This document shows positions 1 to 5,769 of a stretch of 6,502 bases of DNA, piece after piece. The DNA lies in the NCBI GenBank assembly GCA_030672375.1, contig DAOVGP010000019.1, forward strand, positions 1 through 6,502, written 5' to 3'. The notes beneath the pieces were generated by a model. It searched no databases. It saw nothing but the letters and a program-made list of their open reading frames with translations, and was not told the origin of the DNA. How positions within the stretch are numbered: the first letter of the stretch is position 1; every line of letters begins with the position of its first letter. Both the position numbers and the translations under genes were made by a program. This DNA is from Candidatus Aenigmatarchaeota archaeon. Lineage in GTDB: Archaea; Aenigmatarchaeota; Aenigmatarchaeia; CG10238-14.

Positions 1-629
1 TTATCTTTCTGTTCTTTTTGTATACAATACATCCTTGTATTTTCTGTTGCTTCTTTTTCTCCATGCATGATATAATGGACAAAGTTTAATTCGACATTTG
101 CTTTTTCTCCAAGAAGTTCTATGACTGGGATATAAGCTTTCAGAAATTGTAGACCATAAGGACAATAAGACATTACAAAGGCATGAACATCAGGTTTATC
201 AGTCTTTGGGGTTTCTGGTGTTTGAGGTTCTTCTTCTTGTTCTGGAACTTCTGGTGTTTCTTCCAAGCTAATAATACCTTGCGGCAAGTACATATATGCA
301 CCATCCTTTGTTACGTGAATCGGTATTTCTTGATCTTGATAGGAAGTTATTATTTTGTATATACCATTCATTTCCTCTACTGAAACCAATGATACTGACC
401 CAGTTTGGATTAAGTTCTTATTTATATAATCAATAACCTTGTTTGTTGTATCGTTGGCTGACATAACTGATTCTTGGTCAGGTTCAACAACTTGACCAGT
501 AATAGTCCAACCACCAGCTAGTACAAAGGCCAATACTCCTATAAGAATTACTGTTGATACCATCCAAGGGTTAACATTTGGGATTTTAACCGTCAAACCC
601 TTCTTTTTCTCTTCAGTCTTTTCGGCCAT
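1..629 (-). CDS. Membrane-anchored thioredoxin-fold (DsbA-like) protein, 3' end cut by window edge
   Basis: I translated the reverse strand directly: 209 codons are open from the ATG at 629 to the window edge with no stop, so the C-terminus is missing. Residues 1-20 are Lys-rich and cytoplasmic-like, and 22-40 form one hydrophobic segment, so the rest is probably outside the membrane. Residues 50-118 form a small alpha/beta region (ending near HVTKDGAYMYLPQG) like the N-terminal part of archaeal DsbA/DsbC-like proteins. A Pro/Glu linker follows at about 124-146. The thioredoxin-like fold then starts with VMSYCPYG, placing one Cys at 155 where a CxxC second Cys would be Gly158. Cys201 lies in a later helix (MYCIQ). 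The probable role is extracytoplasmic thiol chemistry or binding; whether it is redox-active is uncertain. It lies 66 bp downstream of the thiolase-like gene, same strand, with its own TATA box. The start has a weak SD-like GTGAG 5 nt upstream. Confidence 0.82.
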   Translation of the reverse strand, partial: MAEKTEEKKKGLTVKIPNVNPWMVSTVILIGVLAFVLAGGWTITGQVVEPDQESVMSANDTTNKVIDYINKNLIQTGSVSLVSVEEMNGIYKIITSYQDQEIPIHVTKDGAYMYLPQGIISLEETPEVPEQEEEPQTPETPKTDKPDVHAFVMSYCPYGLQFLKAYIPVIELLGEKANVELNFVHYIMHGEKEATENTRMYCIQKEQKD

Positions 630-668
630 ATTCTCACGCTATATCACTTAAATTGTAAAACAATAAAC

Positions 669-677
669 TTAAATATA
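669..677 (-). promoter_or_regulatory. TATA box for the thioredoxin-fold gene
   Basis: The reverse strand reads TATATTTAA, 39 nt before the ATG at 629. A start about 25 nt downstream of the box centre would leave a leader of roughly 15-20 nt, enough for the weak GTGAG SD-like site. This fits archaeal TBP/TFB promoters and suggests the gene is transcribed independently of the upstream thiolase-like gene. Confidence 0.5.
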
Positions 678-695
678 CTATCCATTTTTTAAAAA

Positions 696-1670
696 TTAAC
701 TAATTCTCAAACTTTTTATTCCTTTTCTGGTTAAGGAGGGAATTGTCATAGATTTGTTTAATTTTTCTTTGCCATAACAAACCAAAAATTTCTTTTTCTT
801 TGAGTCAGAATAGCGAGCAGTTAATGCGGCAGCCTTCTCTTTCGCTTCTTTTGTTTTTGGACCTTGCAATATCGTGATAGGACTTCCATAATCTAAAACT
901 TCGAAATAATAATCGTTCTTATTTTTCATTTTCAATAGTTGTTTATTCTCATTTTCATTTCTACCTACGATTATTTTGTTTTTATCAAACCTGAAGTGTC
1001 TACCTATTTTGAGAAGATTAATATCATCAATACTTACTCTTTTTTTATGTTTAAACAGATCCTTGACTTTTACTGAAAATTCTTTATATGTAAGTAAACA
1101 ACCACCGCCAGGGTGTGGATAATCTTTTATTTTAAATTTTTTTGCGAGTTCCATTTGTCTTTTTCTCTGTCTACCTTTGATATTCAATAACTTGTTTCTG
1201 TCAACCCAACCTTTCTTTTCAGCTTCTGTCTCTGGTAGCAGTTTAGCAGATAAAGGTCTTAACAACTTACCCTTTAAACCAGTTTCTTTCTCTATAAAAT
1301 CTAAAGAATGTCTAGTTTGAGTCATAGGTCTTTCATTCAAAACTTCTCCTGTGAAGATGAAAGAAGCACCTATTTTTTTGGCATAAGCTTTAGCTTTTTT
1401 TAACATGAAGATTCTACAATCGATACAAGGATTCATATGTTTTCCATAACCATATTTTGGGTTTCTTATGACTCTAAGGTAATCTTCACCCAATTTAATG
1501 GTTTTTAATGGGATGTTGAATTTTTTTACTATTTTCTGTACTTCATTCTCTTTAGATATATGGAATGGAGAAACGAAGTTAACAGCAACAACATCGATTC
1601 CTTGGTCTATCATTAATTTTAATGCTAGTGTACTATCCAAACCACCAGATAACATAGCTATAGCTTTCAT
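696..1670 (-). CDS. PP-loop tRNA thiolase-like protein (ThiI/MnmA class) with NFACT-R-like C-terminus
   Basis: This 324-residue protein begins MKAIAMLSGGLDS, the PP-loop of ATP pyrophosphatases that adenylate a tRNA base before sulfur transfer (residues 8-13 SGGLDS). A Cys pair, PCIDC at 82/85, is followed by FTGEVLNERPMTQTRHSL at 106-123, characteristic of a ThiI/TrmU-related family usually annotated as thiamine biosynthesis or tRNA thiouridine synthase. Cys191 in HPGGGCLLT is a third candidate catalytic or cluster-binding Cys. Residues about 215-300 (KIGRHFRF, VGRNENEN, GSPITILQGP) resemble an NFACT-R-type RNA-binding domain. There is no N-terminal THUMP or ferredoxin-like domain as in classical ThiI. 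The frame stays open up to 1796, but upstream residues are Asn/Phe-rich and overlap the divergent promoter. The start at 1670 fits the family; ATG at 1679 (three residues longer) is an alternative. No SD is present, so the mRNA is probably leaderless or near-leaderless. The modified base (U8 or U34) cannot be told from sequence. Confidence 0.85.
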   Translation of the reverse strand: MKAIAMLSGGLDSTLALKLMIDQGIDVVAVNFVSPFHISKENEVQKIVKKFNIPLKTIKLGEDYLRVIRNPKYGYGKHMNPCIDCRIFMLKKAKAYAKKIGASFIFTGEVLNERPMTQTRHSLDFIEKETGLKGKLLRPLSAKLLPETEAEKKGWVDRNKLLNIKGRQRKRQMELAKKFKIKDYPHPGGGCLLTYKEFSVKVKDLFKHKKRVSIDDINLLKIGRHFRFDKNKIIVGRNENENKQLLKMKNKNDYYFEVLDYGSPITILQGPKTKEAKEKAAALTARYSDSKKKKFLVCYGKEKLNKSMTIPSLTRKGIKSLRIS

Positions 1671-1696
1671 ATTACTCATCAGATTATTGAATGGAT

Positions 1697-1704
1697 TATT
1701 TAAA
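1697..1704 (-). promoter_or_regulatory. TATA box for the thiolase-like gene
   Basis: The reverse strand reads TTTAAATA. It lies 17 nt before the ATG at 1679 and 26 nt before the ATG at 1670. Together with the lack of an SD, the spacing favours a very short or absent leader and supports translation from 1670 or 1679, not from 1796. Confidence 0.5.
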
Positions 1705-1725
1705 AAATTACTTTCGACGTTAACC

Positions 1726-1733
1726 TTAAATAT
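1726..1733 (+). promoter_or_regulatory. TATA box for the small ORF - tRNA-Cys - cysS unit
   Basis: TTAAATAT lies 37 nt before the ATG at 1771. It is back to back with the thiolase-like gene's promoter, so the 1680-1770 interval is a divergent promoter region. A transcript starting near 1755 would run through the small reading frame, the tRNA and cysS, since no better TATA box is visible just before the tRNA or cysS. Confidence 0.4.
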
Positions 1734-1770
1734 GTAATTCAAATAAAATAATGTATTAAGGTTGGGTCGG

Positions 1771-1939
1771 ATGGCCGGGGAATTAGTTTGCAACAAAGTT
1801 GATTAAATCAGCTCTTTCTACTCTTAAGAATAAACAACAACCTCTTAAAATAACTCTGAAATTATTAGATTCAAAAAATTTAAAAGAACATGAAAAAGTA
1901 AGATATTTAACTACAACATTATTCAATAAAAATAGTTAG
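1771..1939 (+). pseudogene. Small unknown protein gene, apparently broken by one extra base
   Basis: ATG at 1771 opens MAGELVCNK and then hits TAA at 1804-1806. Skipping one base near G1798 continues as LIKSALSTLKNKQQPLK and on to YLTTTLFNKNS, stopping at 1937-1939. The joined product would be about 55 residues, Lys/Leu-rich and probably helical, without membrane segments. I do not recognise the family. The tail frame has no ATG; TTG at 1799 is its only likely in-frame start and would give 46 residues. The tail reads like a protein, with regular Leu spacing. Its stop is one base before the tRNA, as expected in a packed transcription unit. Alternatives are a sequencing or assembly error at 1798, a real degraded gene, a TTG-started 46-residue gene, or chance. 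Confidence 0.4.
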
Positions 1940-1940
1940 T

Positions 1941-2041
1941 GCCGAGGTGGCAGAACGGCTATGCGACCGGCTGCAGAACTGGTATGCTGATGAGTGATGT
2001 GCTGATACCGGCTCAAATGGGTTCAACTCCCATCCTCGGCT
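1941..2041 (+). tRNA. tRNA-Cys (GCA) with a 30-nt intron
   Basis: The acceptor stem GCCGAGG/CCTCGGC (1941-1947, 2034-2040), T8, D-stem GCAG/ATGC, T-arm ATGGG-TTCAACT-CCCAT (2017-2033) and discriminator T2041 are all visible. No CCA is encoded. Removing 1977-2006 gives anticodon loop CTGCAGA with anticodon GCA (1973-1975) and stem CCGG/CCGG, with an A27-C43 mismatch at its end. The variable region is four bases (TCAA), as in bacterial tRNA-Cys. U73, a known cysteine identity element, and the adjacent cysS both support the assignment. The G13-A22 mismatch recalls the A13-A22 mismatch of E. coli tRNA-Cys. Read without an intron it would have an eight-base anticodon loop and a variable arm over 30 nt, which does not fit any class. 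The gene starts one base after a small reading frame and ends 12 bases before cysS. Confidence 0.9.
1977..2006 (+). other. Archaeal tRNA intron at canonical position 37/38
   Basis: The boundaries give bulges AG^A at the 5' site and AT^A at the 3' site, each cut between its second and third base, as archaeal tRNA splicing endonuclease requires. The central helix pairs C32-T33-G34-C35 with GCTG at 2001-2004 as three Watson-Crick pairs plus one U-U mismatch, so the bulge-helix-bulge is relaxed. Only two pairs (AC with GT) support the inner helix. A shift of one base (1978-2007) would give the same mature tRNA because A1977 and A2007 are identical. Confidence 0.7.
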
Positions 2042-2053
2042 TTCGGTAATAAA

Positions 2054-3475
2054 ATGACATTAAAAGTTTTTAACACATTAACGAGAAAGAAAGAAGTTTT
2101 CAAACCAATCCACAAGGGAGAGGTTAGAATGTATACTTGTGGTCCTACAGTTTATGGGCCCCCTCACATAGGAAACATGAGGAGTTTTTTGATGGGTGAC
2201 TTAATCAGAAGGTATCTCGAATACATCGGGTATAAAGTGAAATATGTCATGAACCTCACCGACATTGACGACAAAACCATCAGAGATTCAAAGAAGGCAG
2301 GTCTTTCTCTAAAAGAATTCACAGAAAAATATACGAAAGTATTCTTCAAGAGTTTAGATATGTTGAACATAAAGAAAGCCACATTCTATCCTATAGCAAC
2401 AGAAAATGTTCAAGGTATGATTAAGATAACCAAAACATTAGTAGAAAAAGGTTATGCTTATGTTAAATCAGGGAGTGTTTATTATGACATTTCTAAGTTC
2501 AAAGACTACGGAAAACTCTCCAAGATAGATTTAAGTTCTATTAAAGTCGGAGCGACAGTTGATGTAGATGAATATGATAAAGATAACCCACAGGATTTTG
2601 CTCTGATGAAAAAGTCAACTGATGAAGAAGTTAAAAGGGGTATCTATTACGATTCAGAATGGGGGAATGTAAGACCTGGTTGGCACATAGAATGTTCTGT
2701 AATGTCAATGAAACATCTTGGAGAAACTCTTGATATTCACACTGGTGGTGTAGATCTTATATTTCCACATCACGAGAACGAAATAGCCCAATCAGAGGCT
2801 TACACAGAGAAAAAATTCGTGAATTACTGGATGCACGGAGAACACCTCCTCGTTGATGGACAGAAGATGTCTAAATCTCTAGGTAACTACTTTACTCTGG
2901 AGGATATCGTTGAGAAGTTCAGTCCAGAAGTTGTCAGGTATATGTTTGTTTCTACTCATTACAGAAAGAAATTGAATTATACAGATGAGTTTGCTGAGAA
3001 TGCTAAGAGAAATTACGAAAAACTGAAAGAAACTTTTGATAGGATTAATTTCTTCTTGAAATCTGCTGATACTAAAAAAACAAAGTTAGATGATAAACTT
3101 CTTAAGAAATTACCTAAAATAAAGAAAAAGTTCATAGATGCGATGGATAATGATCTTAACACTCCTCTTGCTCTTCGAGTATTACATGAATTATCCAAGG
3201 AAATAAACAAATACTTGGAGAAAGGTAAGAACAAGAATGTTTTGAAAAAATCTTTGAAGTTGTTCCAAGAATTTTCTGACGTGTTTGGTCTGAACTTTAA
3301 AGAGGAAAAGAAAAAATTATCCAAAGATGTTGAAAAGTTGATTCAAGAAAGAGAAAAATCTAGAAAAAACAAAAATTGGAAGAGAGCTGATGCTATTAGA
3401 GACCAGTTAAGAAAAATGGGAATATTAATAGAAGACACTCCTGAAGGAGTAAAGTGGAAGATAAAGAAGACCTAA
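2054..3475 (+). CDS. cysS: Cysteinyl-tRNA synthetase
   Basis: CysRS attaches cysteine to tRNA-Cys in the cytoplasm. The 473-residue protein is complete and near the usual length (E. coli 461). The class I signature HIGN is at 38-41 and KMSKS at 271-275. The four zinc ligands that read the cysteine thiol are present: Cys29, Cys214, His239 and Glu243, with spacing matching E. coli Cys28, Cys209, His234 and Glu238. Residues about 320-473 are the Lys-rich helical anticodon-binding region, including the family-typical RKNKNWKRADAIRDQLRKMGI. The start is 12 nt past the tRNA 3' end and has no SD, so the message probably comes from the tRNA transcript by 3' processing. It converges on the ABC operon with a 17-bp gap. 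Confidence 0.97.
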   Translation: MTLKVFNTLTRKKEVFKPIHKGEVRMYTCGPTVYGPPHIGNMRSFLMGDLIRRYLEYIGYKVKYVMNLTDIDDKTIRDSKKAGLSLKEFTEKYTKVFFKSLDMLNIKKATFYPIATENVQGMIKITKTLVEKGYAYVKSGSVYYDISKFKDYGKLSKIDLSSIKVGATVDVDEYDKDNPQDFALMKKSTDEEVKRGIYYDSEWGNVRPGWHIECSVMSMKHLGETLDIHTGGVDLIFPHHENEIAQSEAYTEKKFVNYWMHGEHLLVDGQKMSKSLGNYFTLEDIVEKFSPEVVRYMFVSTHYRKKLNYTDEFAENAKRNYEKLKETFDRINFFLKSADTKKTKLDDKLLKKLPKIKKKFIDAMDNDLNTPLALRVLHELSKEINKYLEKGKNKNVLKKSLKLFQEFSDVFGLNFKEEKKKLSKDVEKLIQEREKSRKNKNWKRADAIRDQLRKMGILIEDTPEGVKWKIKKT

Positions 3476-3492
3476 AAAATTGAGTAAAAATT
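3476..3492. other. 17-bp A/T-rich gap between convergent genes
   Basis: The cysS stop and the permease stop face each other across an interval of A-runs ending in AAAAATT. On the minus strand it and its neighbours give short T-rich stretches, which can serve as archaeal termination signals. No hairpin is visible. The two transcripts probably overlap at their 3' ends. Confidence 0.4.
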
Positions 3493-4266
3493 TTAACTTC
3501 TTCTGTTGAATAAATAAGTTGCAATCAGAATCATAGAGAATGTAAACACAAAAATAACACTAAAACTCAACACAAAATTTATACTTGAAAACCCAATCAT
3601 GACAAACCTTAATGATTCAACCGCGTAAGTTATAGGGTCTATATAGGTTACAACTCTTATCCATTCAGGAAGATTATTTATCGGAAACAATGCTCCAGAT
3701 AGGAAGAACATCGGCATTACTATAAAATTCATTATCAATCCAAAACCCTCCAGTGTATCAAGTAAGGAGGCTATAGAAATTCCTATTCCAACTATACCTA
3801 AACTGATTAAAACCATTAAGGGCAGGACTATCAAAAAAGTACTGATATTTATTCTAACTCCAGAAAAATATTCGCTATACAAATTCTGTATACCAAATAT
3901 CAACAAGAATATAATAGTACCTTGTATTAAAGCGGTTGTTGCTCCACCTAATGATTTACCGATTACGATAGATATTCTTGAAACTGGGGCAACCAACATT
4001 TCTTTCATAAACCCTAACTCCCGATCCCAGATGACAGATATTCCGGAATGCATAGAAGTGAACATTAATGCCATTACGATCACACCAGGAGCGATAAATG
4101 ATGTATAATCTACCTGCCCACCAAATACAGGTGCCCTAATACCACTTCCAAAAATAAACAACCAAAATATTGGCATGGCTAAAGAGGCCAAAATTCTCTC
4201 TTTTGCACGATAATACCTTATCATCTCTCTTAACCAAACTGTATAAACTGCTTCAAGTTCACGCAT
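3493..4266 (-). CDS. ABC-2 type exporter permease
   Basis: This 257-residue integral membrane protein belongs to the ABC-2 (DrrB/NodJ-like) family. After an amphipathic N-terminal helix, hydrophobic segments lie at about 27-43, 57-78, 107-127, 141-170, 174-194 and 229-253, the six expected. Family signatures are RELGFMKEMLVAPVSR (82-97), the cytoplasmic part contacting the ATPase, and FFLSGALFPINNLP with YIDPITYAVESLR (187-220). Its ATG directly follows the TGA of the upstream ATPase gene, with no intervening base, and an SD-like AGGGG lies 7 nt upstream inside that gene, so translation is probably coupled. It should pair with the ATPase to form an exporter in the cytoplasmic membrane. The substrate (drug, lipid, polysaccharide or other) cannot be told from sequence. 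Confidence 0.93.
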   Translation of the reverse strand: MRELEAVYTVWLREMIRYYRAKERILASLAMPIFWLFIFGSGIRAPVFGGQVDYTSFIAPGVIVMALMFTSMHSGISVIWDRELGFMKEMLVAPVSRISIVIGKSLGGATTALIQGTIIFLLIFGIQNLYSEYFSGVRINISTFLIVLPLMVLISLGIVGIGISIASLLDTLEGFGLIMNFIVMPMFFLSGALFPINNLPEWIRVVTYIDPITYAVESLRFVMIGFSSINFVLSFSVIFVFTFSMILIATYLFNRRS

Positions 4267-5397
4267 TCAATGACCCCTCATGCCTCTTCTCCTTTTTAGT
4301 TCATCCCTCAGGTTTGCAGCCCCTTCTCTAATTTCCCTTCCAGTCAAATGTAAAAATACATCATTCAAAGTTGGTTTTCTAATGTTGGCTTCAATAACAT
4401 ATATTTTATTCTTCTTAGCCTTCTCTAAAACTTTCTTTATCTCTCTACCAGCATTCTTCACAGACAAAAGAACTTGACTGTCAAAGATTTTTGCTTTCTT
4501 AAAAACTTTCCTAGCCTTTTCTACATCATCGTCTGGTATATCAAGAATTATTGTGTCACCACCAAGATTATCCTTCAATTTTTTTGGTGTACCCAGTGCA
4601 ATAATTTTACCATGATCTATTATAGCAACTCTATCACAAAGTTCGTCCGCCTCTTCCATGTAGTGTGTTGTCATCATTATCGTTATCTTGTATTCTTTCT
4701 TCAACTTCAGTATGTAGTCCCATACATGCTTCCTAGTCTGTGGATCTAAACCAAGAGTAGGTTCATCTAAAAATAAAACTTTTGGATAGTGTATTAGGCC
4801 TCTTGCTATCTCAAGTCTTCTCTGCATTCCCCCTGAAAAAGTTCTCACTATAGAGTCTGCTCTGGCTGATAACTCAACTAATTCAAGAACTTCATCTATT
4901 CTTTTTCGTCTCTCAGATTTTTGTACACCATACAATCTAGAATGCAATTCTAAATTTTCTCTTGCAGTTAACCTGTCATCCAGACTAGCATCCTGAAATA
5001 CCAACCCAATACATTTTCTAACTTCAAGGGAGTGTTTAATTATATCATAATTACAGACTATCGCTCCTCCACTAGTAGGTTTCATCAATGTGCATAGCAT
5101 GTTTATTGTAGTTGTCTTTCCTGCACCATTAGGGCCAAGAAAGCCGAATATCTCTCCAGTTCGAACATTGAATGAGAGGTTATTCACCGCTTTTAAATTT
5201 TTATAGATTTTAGTAAGGCCAGCAACCTCTATTGAAAGAGAATCAGTTTTTGTTTTTAAATCAGCTTTATCCACAGCAAAAATTGCTACTCCTTTTTTAC
5301 CGCATTTAGGGCAAACTACCTTTATTTTGTCCCCTAGGTTACCTTGGCATGAAATTTGCGTGTTACACTCTGGACAAGCAAAAGTTTTCGTTATCAT
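4267..5397 (-). CDS. ABC-2 exporter ATP-binding subunit with N-terminal zinc ribbon
   Basis: The ATPase powers the ABC-2 permease encoded immediately downstream. The nucleotide-binding domain starts near residue 54 and has Walker A GPNGAGKT (88-95), Q-loop Gln135, signature FSGGMQ (187-192), Walker B VLFLDE (207-212) and H-loop His245. The C-terminal region ends in KPTLNDVFLHLTGR (341-354), typical of DrrA/NodI-type subunits, then an Arg-rich tail. Unusual is the N-terminus: CPEC at 8-11 and CPKC at 29-32 form a likely zinc ribbon ahead of the ABC domain, about 50 residues more than a standard subunit. The start at 5397 is supported by GGAG 7 nt upstream and by the ribbon being in frame. Role of the ribbon is unknown; regulation or protein contact is possible. 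Confidence 0.93.
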   Translation of the reverse strand: MITKTFACPECNTQISCQGNLGDKIKVVCPKCGKKGVAIFAVDKADLKTKTDSLSIEVAGLTKIYKNLKAVNNLSFNVRTGEIFGFLGPNGAGKTTTINMLCTLMKPTSGGAIVCNYDIIKHSLEVRKCIGLVFQDASLDDRLTARENLELHSRLYGVQKSERRKRIDEVLELVELSARADSIVRTFSGGMQRRLEIARGLIHYPKVLFLDEPTLGLDPQTRKHVWDYILKLKKEYKITIMMTTHYMEEADELCDRVAIIDHGKIIALGTPKKLKDNLGGDTIILDIPDDDVEKARKVFKKAKIFDSQVLLSVKNAGREIKKVLEKAKKNKIYVIEANIRKPTLNDVFLHLTGREIREGAANLRDELKRRRGMRGH

Positions 5398-5482
5398 GAT
5401 TCTACTCCAATAACTAGGTTATCTGAATACATTGATGATTATTTAATTATGTTGAATATTCAAAATTTTACATCTAAATATA
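5398..5482 (-). promoter_or_regulatory. ABC operon promoter region with 12-bp palindrome
   Basis: Two TATA-like boxes are visible on the reverse strand: ATTAAATAA (5447-5439), which would give a leader of about 20 nt, and TATATTTAG (5482-5474), which would give about 54 nt. Between them is the perfect palindrome TTGAATATTCAA (5452-5463). Depending on which box is used, the palindrome sits just upstream of the TATA box or at the transcription start, both plausible operator positions. The rest of the interval shows no coding signal. Confidence 0.35.
5405..5408 (-). promoter_or_regulatory. Shine-Dalgarno site of the ABC ATPase gene
   Basis: The reverse strand reads GGAG followed by seven bases and ATG at 5397. 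It fixes the start ahead of the zinc-ribbon region, showing that the Cys-rich N-terminus is translated. Confidence 0.6.
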
Positions 5483-5632
5483 CAATTATCAAAAATGAAA
5501 AAAATAAGGTTTTAGAACGTAACAACAACCAGATCACCAGCCCCTAATAGAAGAGATATGCGTTCTTTATTTTAGTAATATGCTATGAAAAATTTAATCT
5601 GCCTCACTCTATTAAATCACATAAGAGAAATC
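5483..5632. other. Intergenic stretch without a recognisable gene
   Basis: Mostly A/T-rich. A locally GC-richer segment (about 5514-5566) is bounded by the inverted pair AGAACG/CGTTCT with a 41-nt interior. I see no internal helix in it and no known RNA family, box C/D or riboswitch pattern. A 32-codon frame from ATG 5450 to TAA at 5546-5548 lacks an SD and overlaps the promoter region, so I do not call it. Confidence 0.4.
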
Positions 5633-5643
5633 TATTTAAATTA
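5633..5643 (+). promoter_or_regulatory. TATA box of the cold-shock gene
   Basis: TATTTAAATTA is preceded by purine-rich GAGAAATC, resembling an archaeal BRE. Transcription starting about 25 nt downstream would give an untranslated leader of roughly 105 nt before the ATG at 5770, long for an archaeal gene and reminiscent of cspA leaders. Confidence 0.5.
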
Positions 5644-5672
5644 TGTGTTAATGCAGATACTTGCAAATGAAT

Positions 5673-5755
5673 AAAACAAAGGTTTTACAGTTTCATTTGG
5701 GCCTTTGAAACTTTTTGTTTTCGTTCTTTTGTTATGACTCGGGCAATATTGCCTG
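5673..5755 (+). promoter_or_regulatory. Structured cold-shock gene leader with competing hairpins
   Basis: Helix A pairs CAAAGG (5677-5682) with CCTTTG (5702-5707). Helix B pairs AGTTTCA (5689-5695) with TGAAACT (5706-5712) and can be closed by AAAAC (5673-5677) with GTTTT (5717-5721). A and B share bases 5677 and 5706-5707 and exclude each other. A third hairpin, C-GGGCA/TGCCT-G with an ATAT loop (5740-5755), ends directly before the SD. Such an arrangement could act as an RNA thermometer; this is inference from base pairing alone, with no energies calculated. Confidence 0.35.
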
Positions 5756-5761
5756 AGGAGG
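5756..5761 (+). promoter_or_regulatory. Shine-Dalgarno AGGAGG of the cold-shock gene
   Basis: AGGAGG lies 8 nt before ATG 5770. It decides the start: an in-frame ATG at 5734 would add 12 residues encoded by the hairpin and SD themselves, with no SD of its own. Confidence 0.85.
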
Positions 5762-5769
5762 TTAAAAAA

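Noticed and set aside
183..383. Plus-strand 66-codon frame, Phe-rich
   Set aside because: It is antisense to the thioredoxin-fold gene, whose minus-strand frame runs unbroken with clear domain features.
1671..1796. 39 to 42 extra N-terminal residues for the thiolase-like gene
   Set aside because: They are low-complexity Asn/Phe-rich, lie before the family-typical start, and would cover both divergent TATA boxes.
1986..2006. Box C/D-like words TGATGA and CTGA in the tRNA intron
   Set aside because: Only a few bases separate them, too short for a guide, and the intron is just 30 nt.
1941..2041. Class II tRNA (Leu or Ser) with a long variable arm and no intron
   Set aside because: It needs an eight-base anticodon loop and gives no Leu or Ser anticodon after T33. 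The intron model gives GCA, U73 and a four-base variable region, and cysS is adjacent.
3013..3324. Minus-strand 103-codon frame inside cysS
   Set aside because: Antisense shadow of the Lys-rich CysRS C-terminal region.
4474..4749. Plus-strand 91-codon frame inside the ABC ATPase gene
   Set aside because: Antisense to conserved Walker B, signature and H-loop regions; no SD or family resemblance.
5356..5547. Plus-strand 63-codon frame entering the intergenic region
   Set aside because: It begins antisense to the ATPase start, crosses its promoter, lacks an SD and has biased A/T-driven composition.
5734..5769. Earlier in-frame ATG for the cold-shock protein
   Set aside because: The added 12 residues are encoded by the hairpin and SD; AGGAGG is placed for ATG 5770, and the family starts there.
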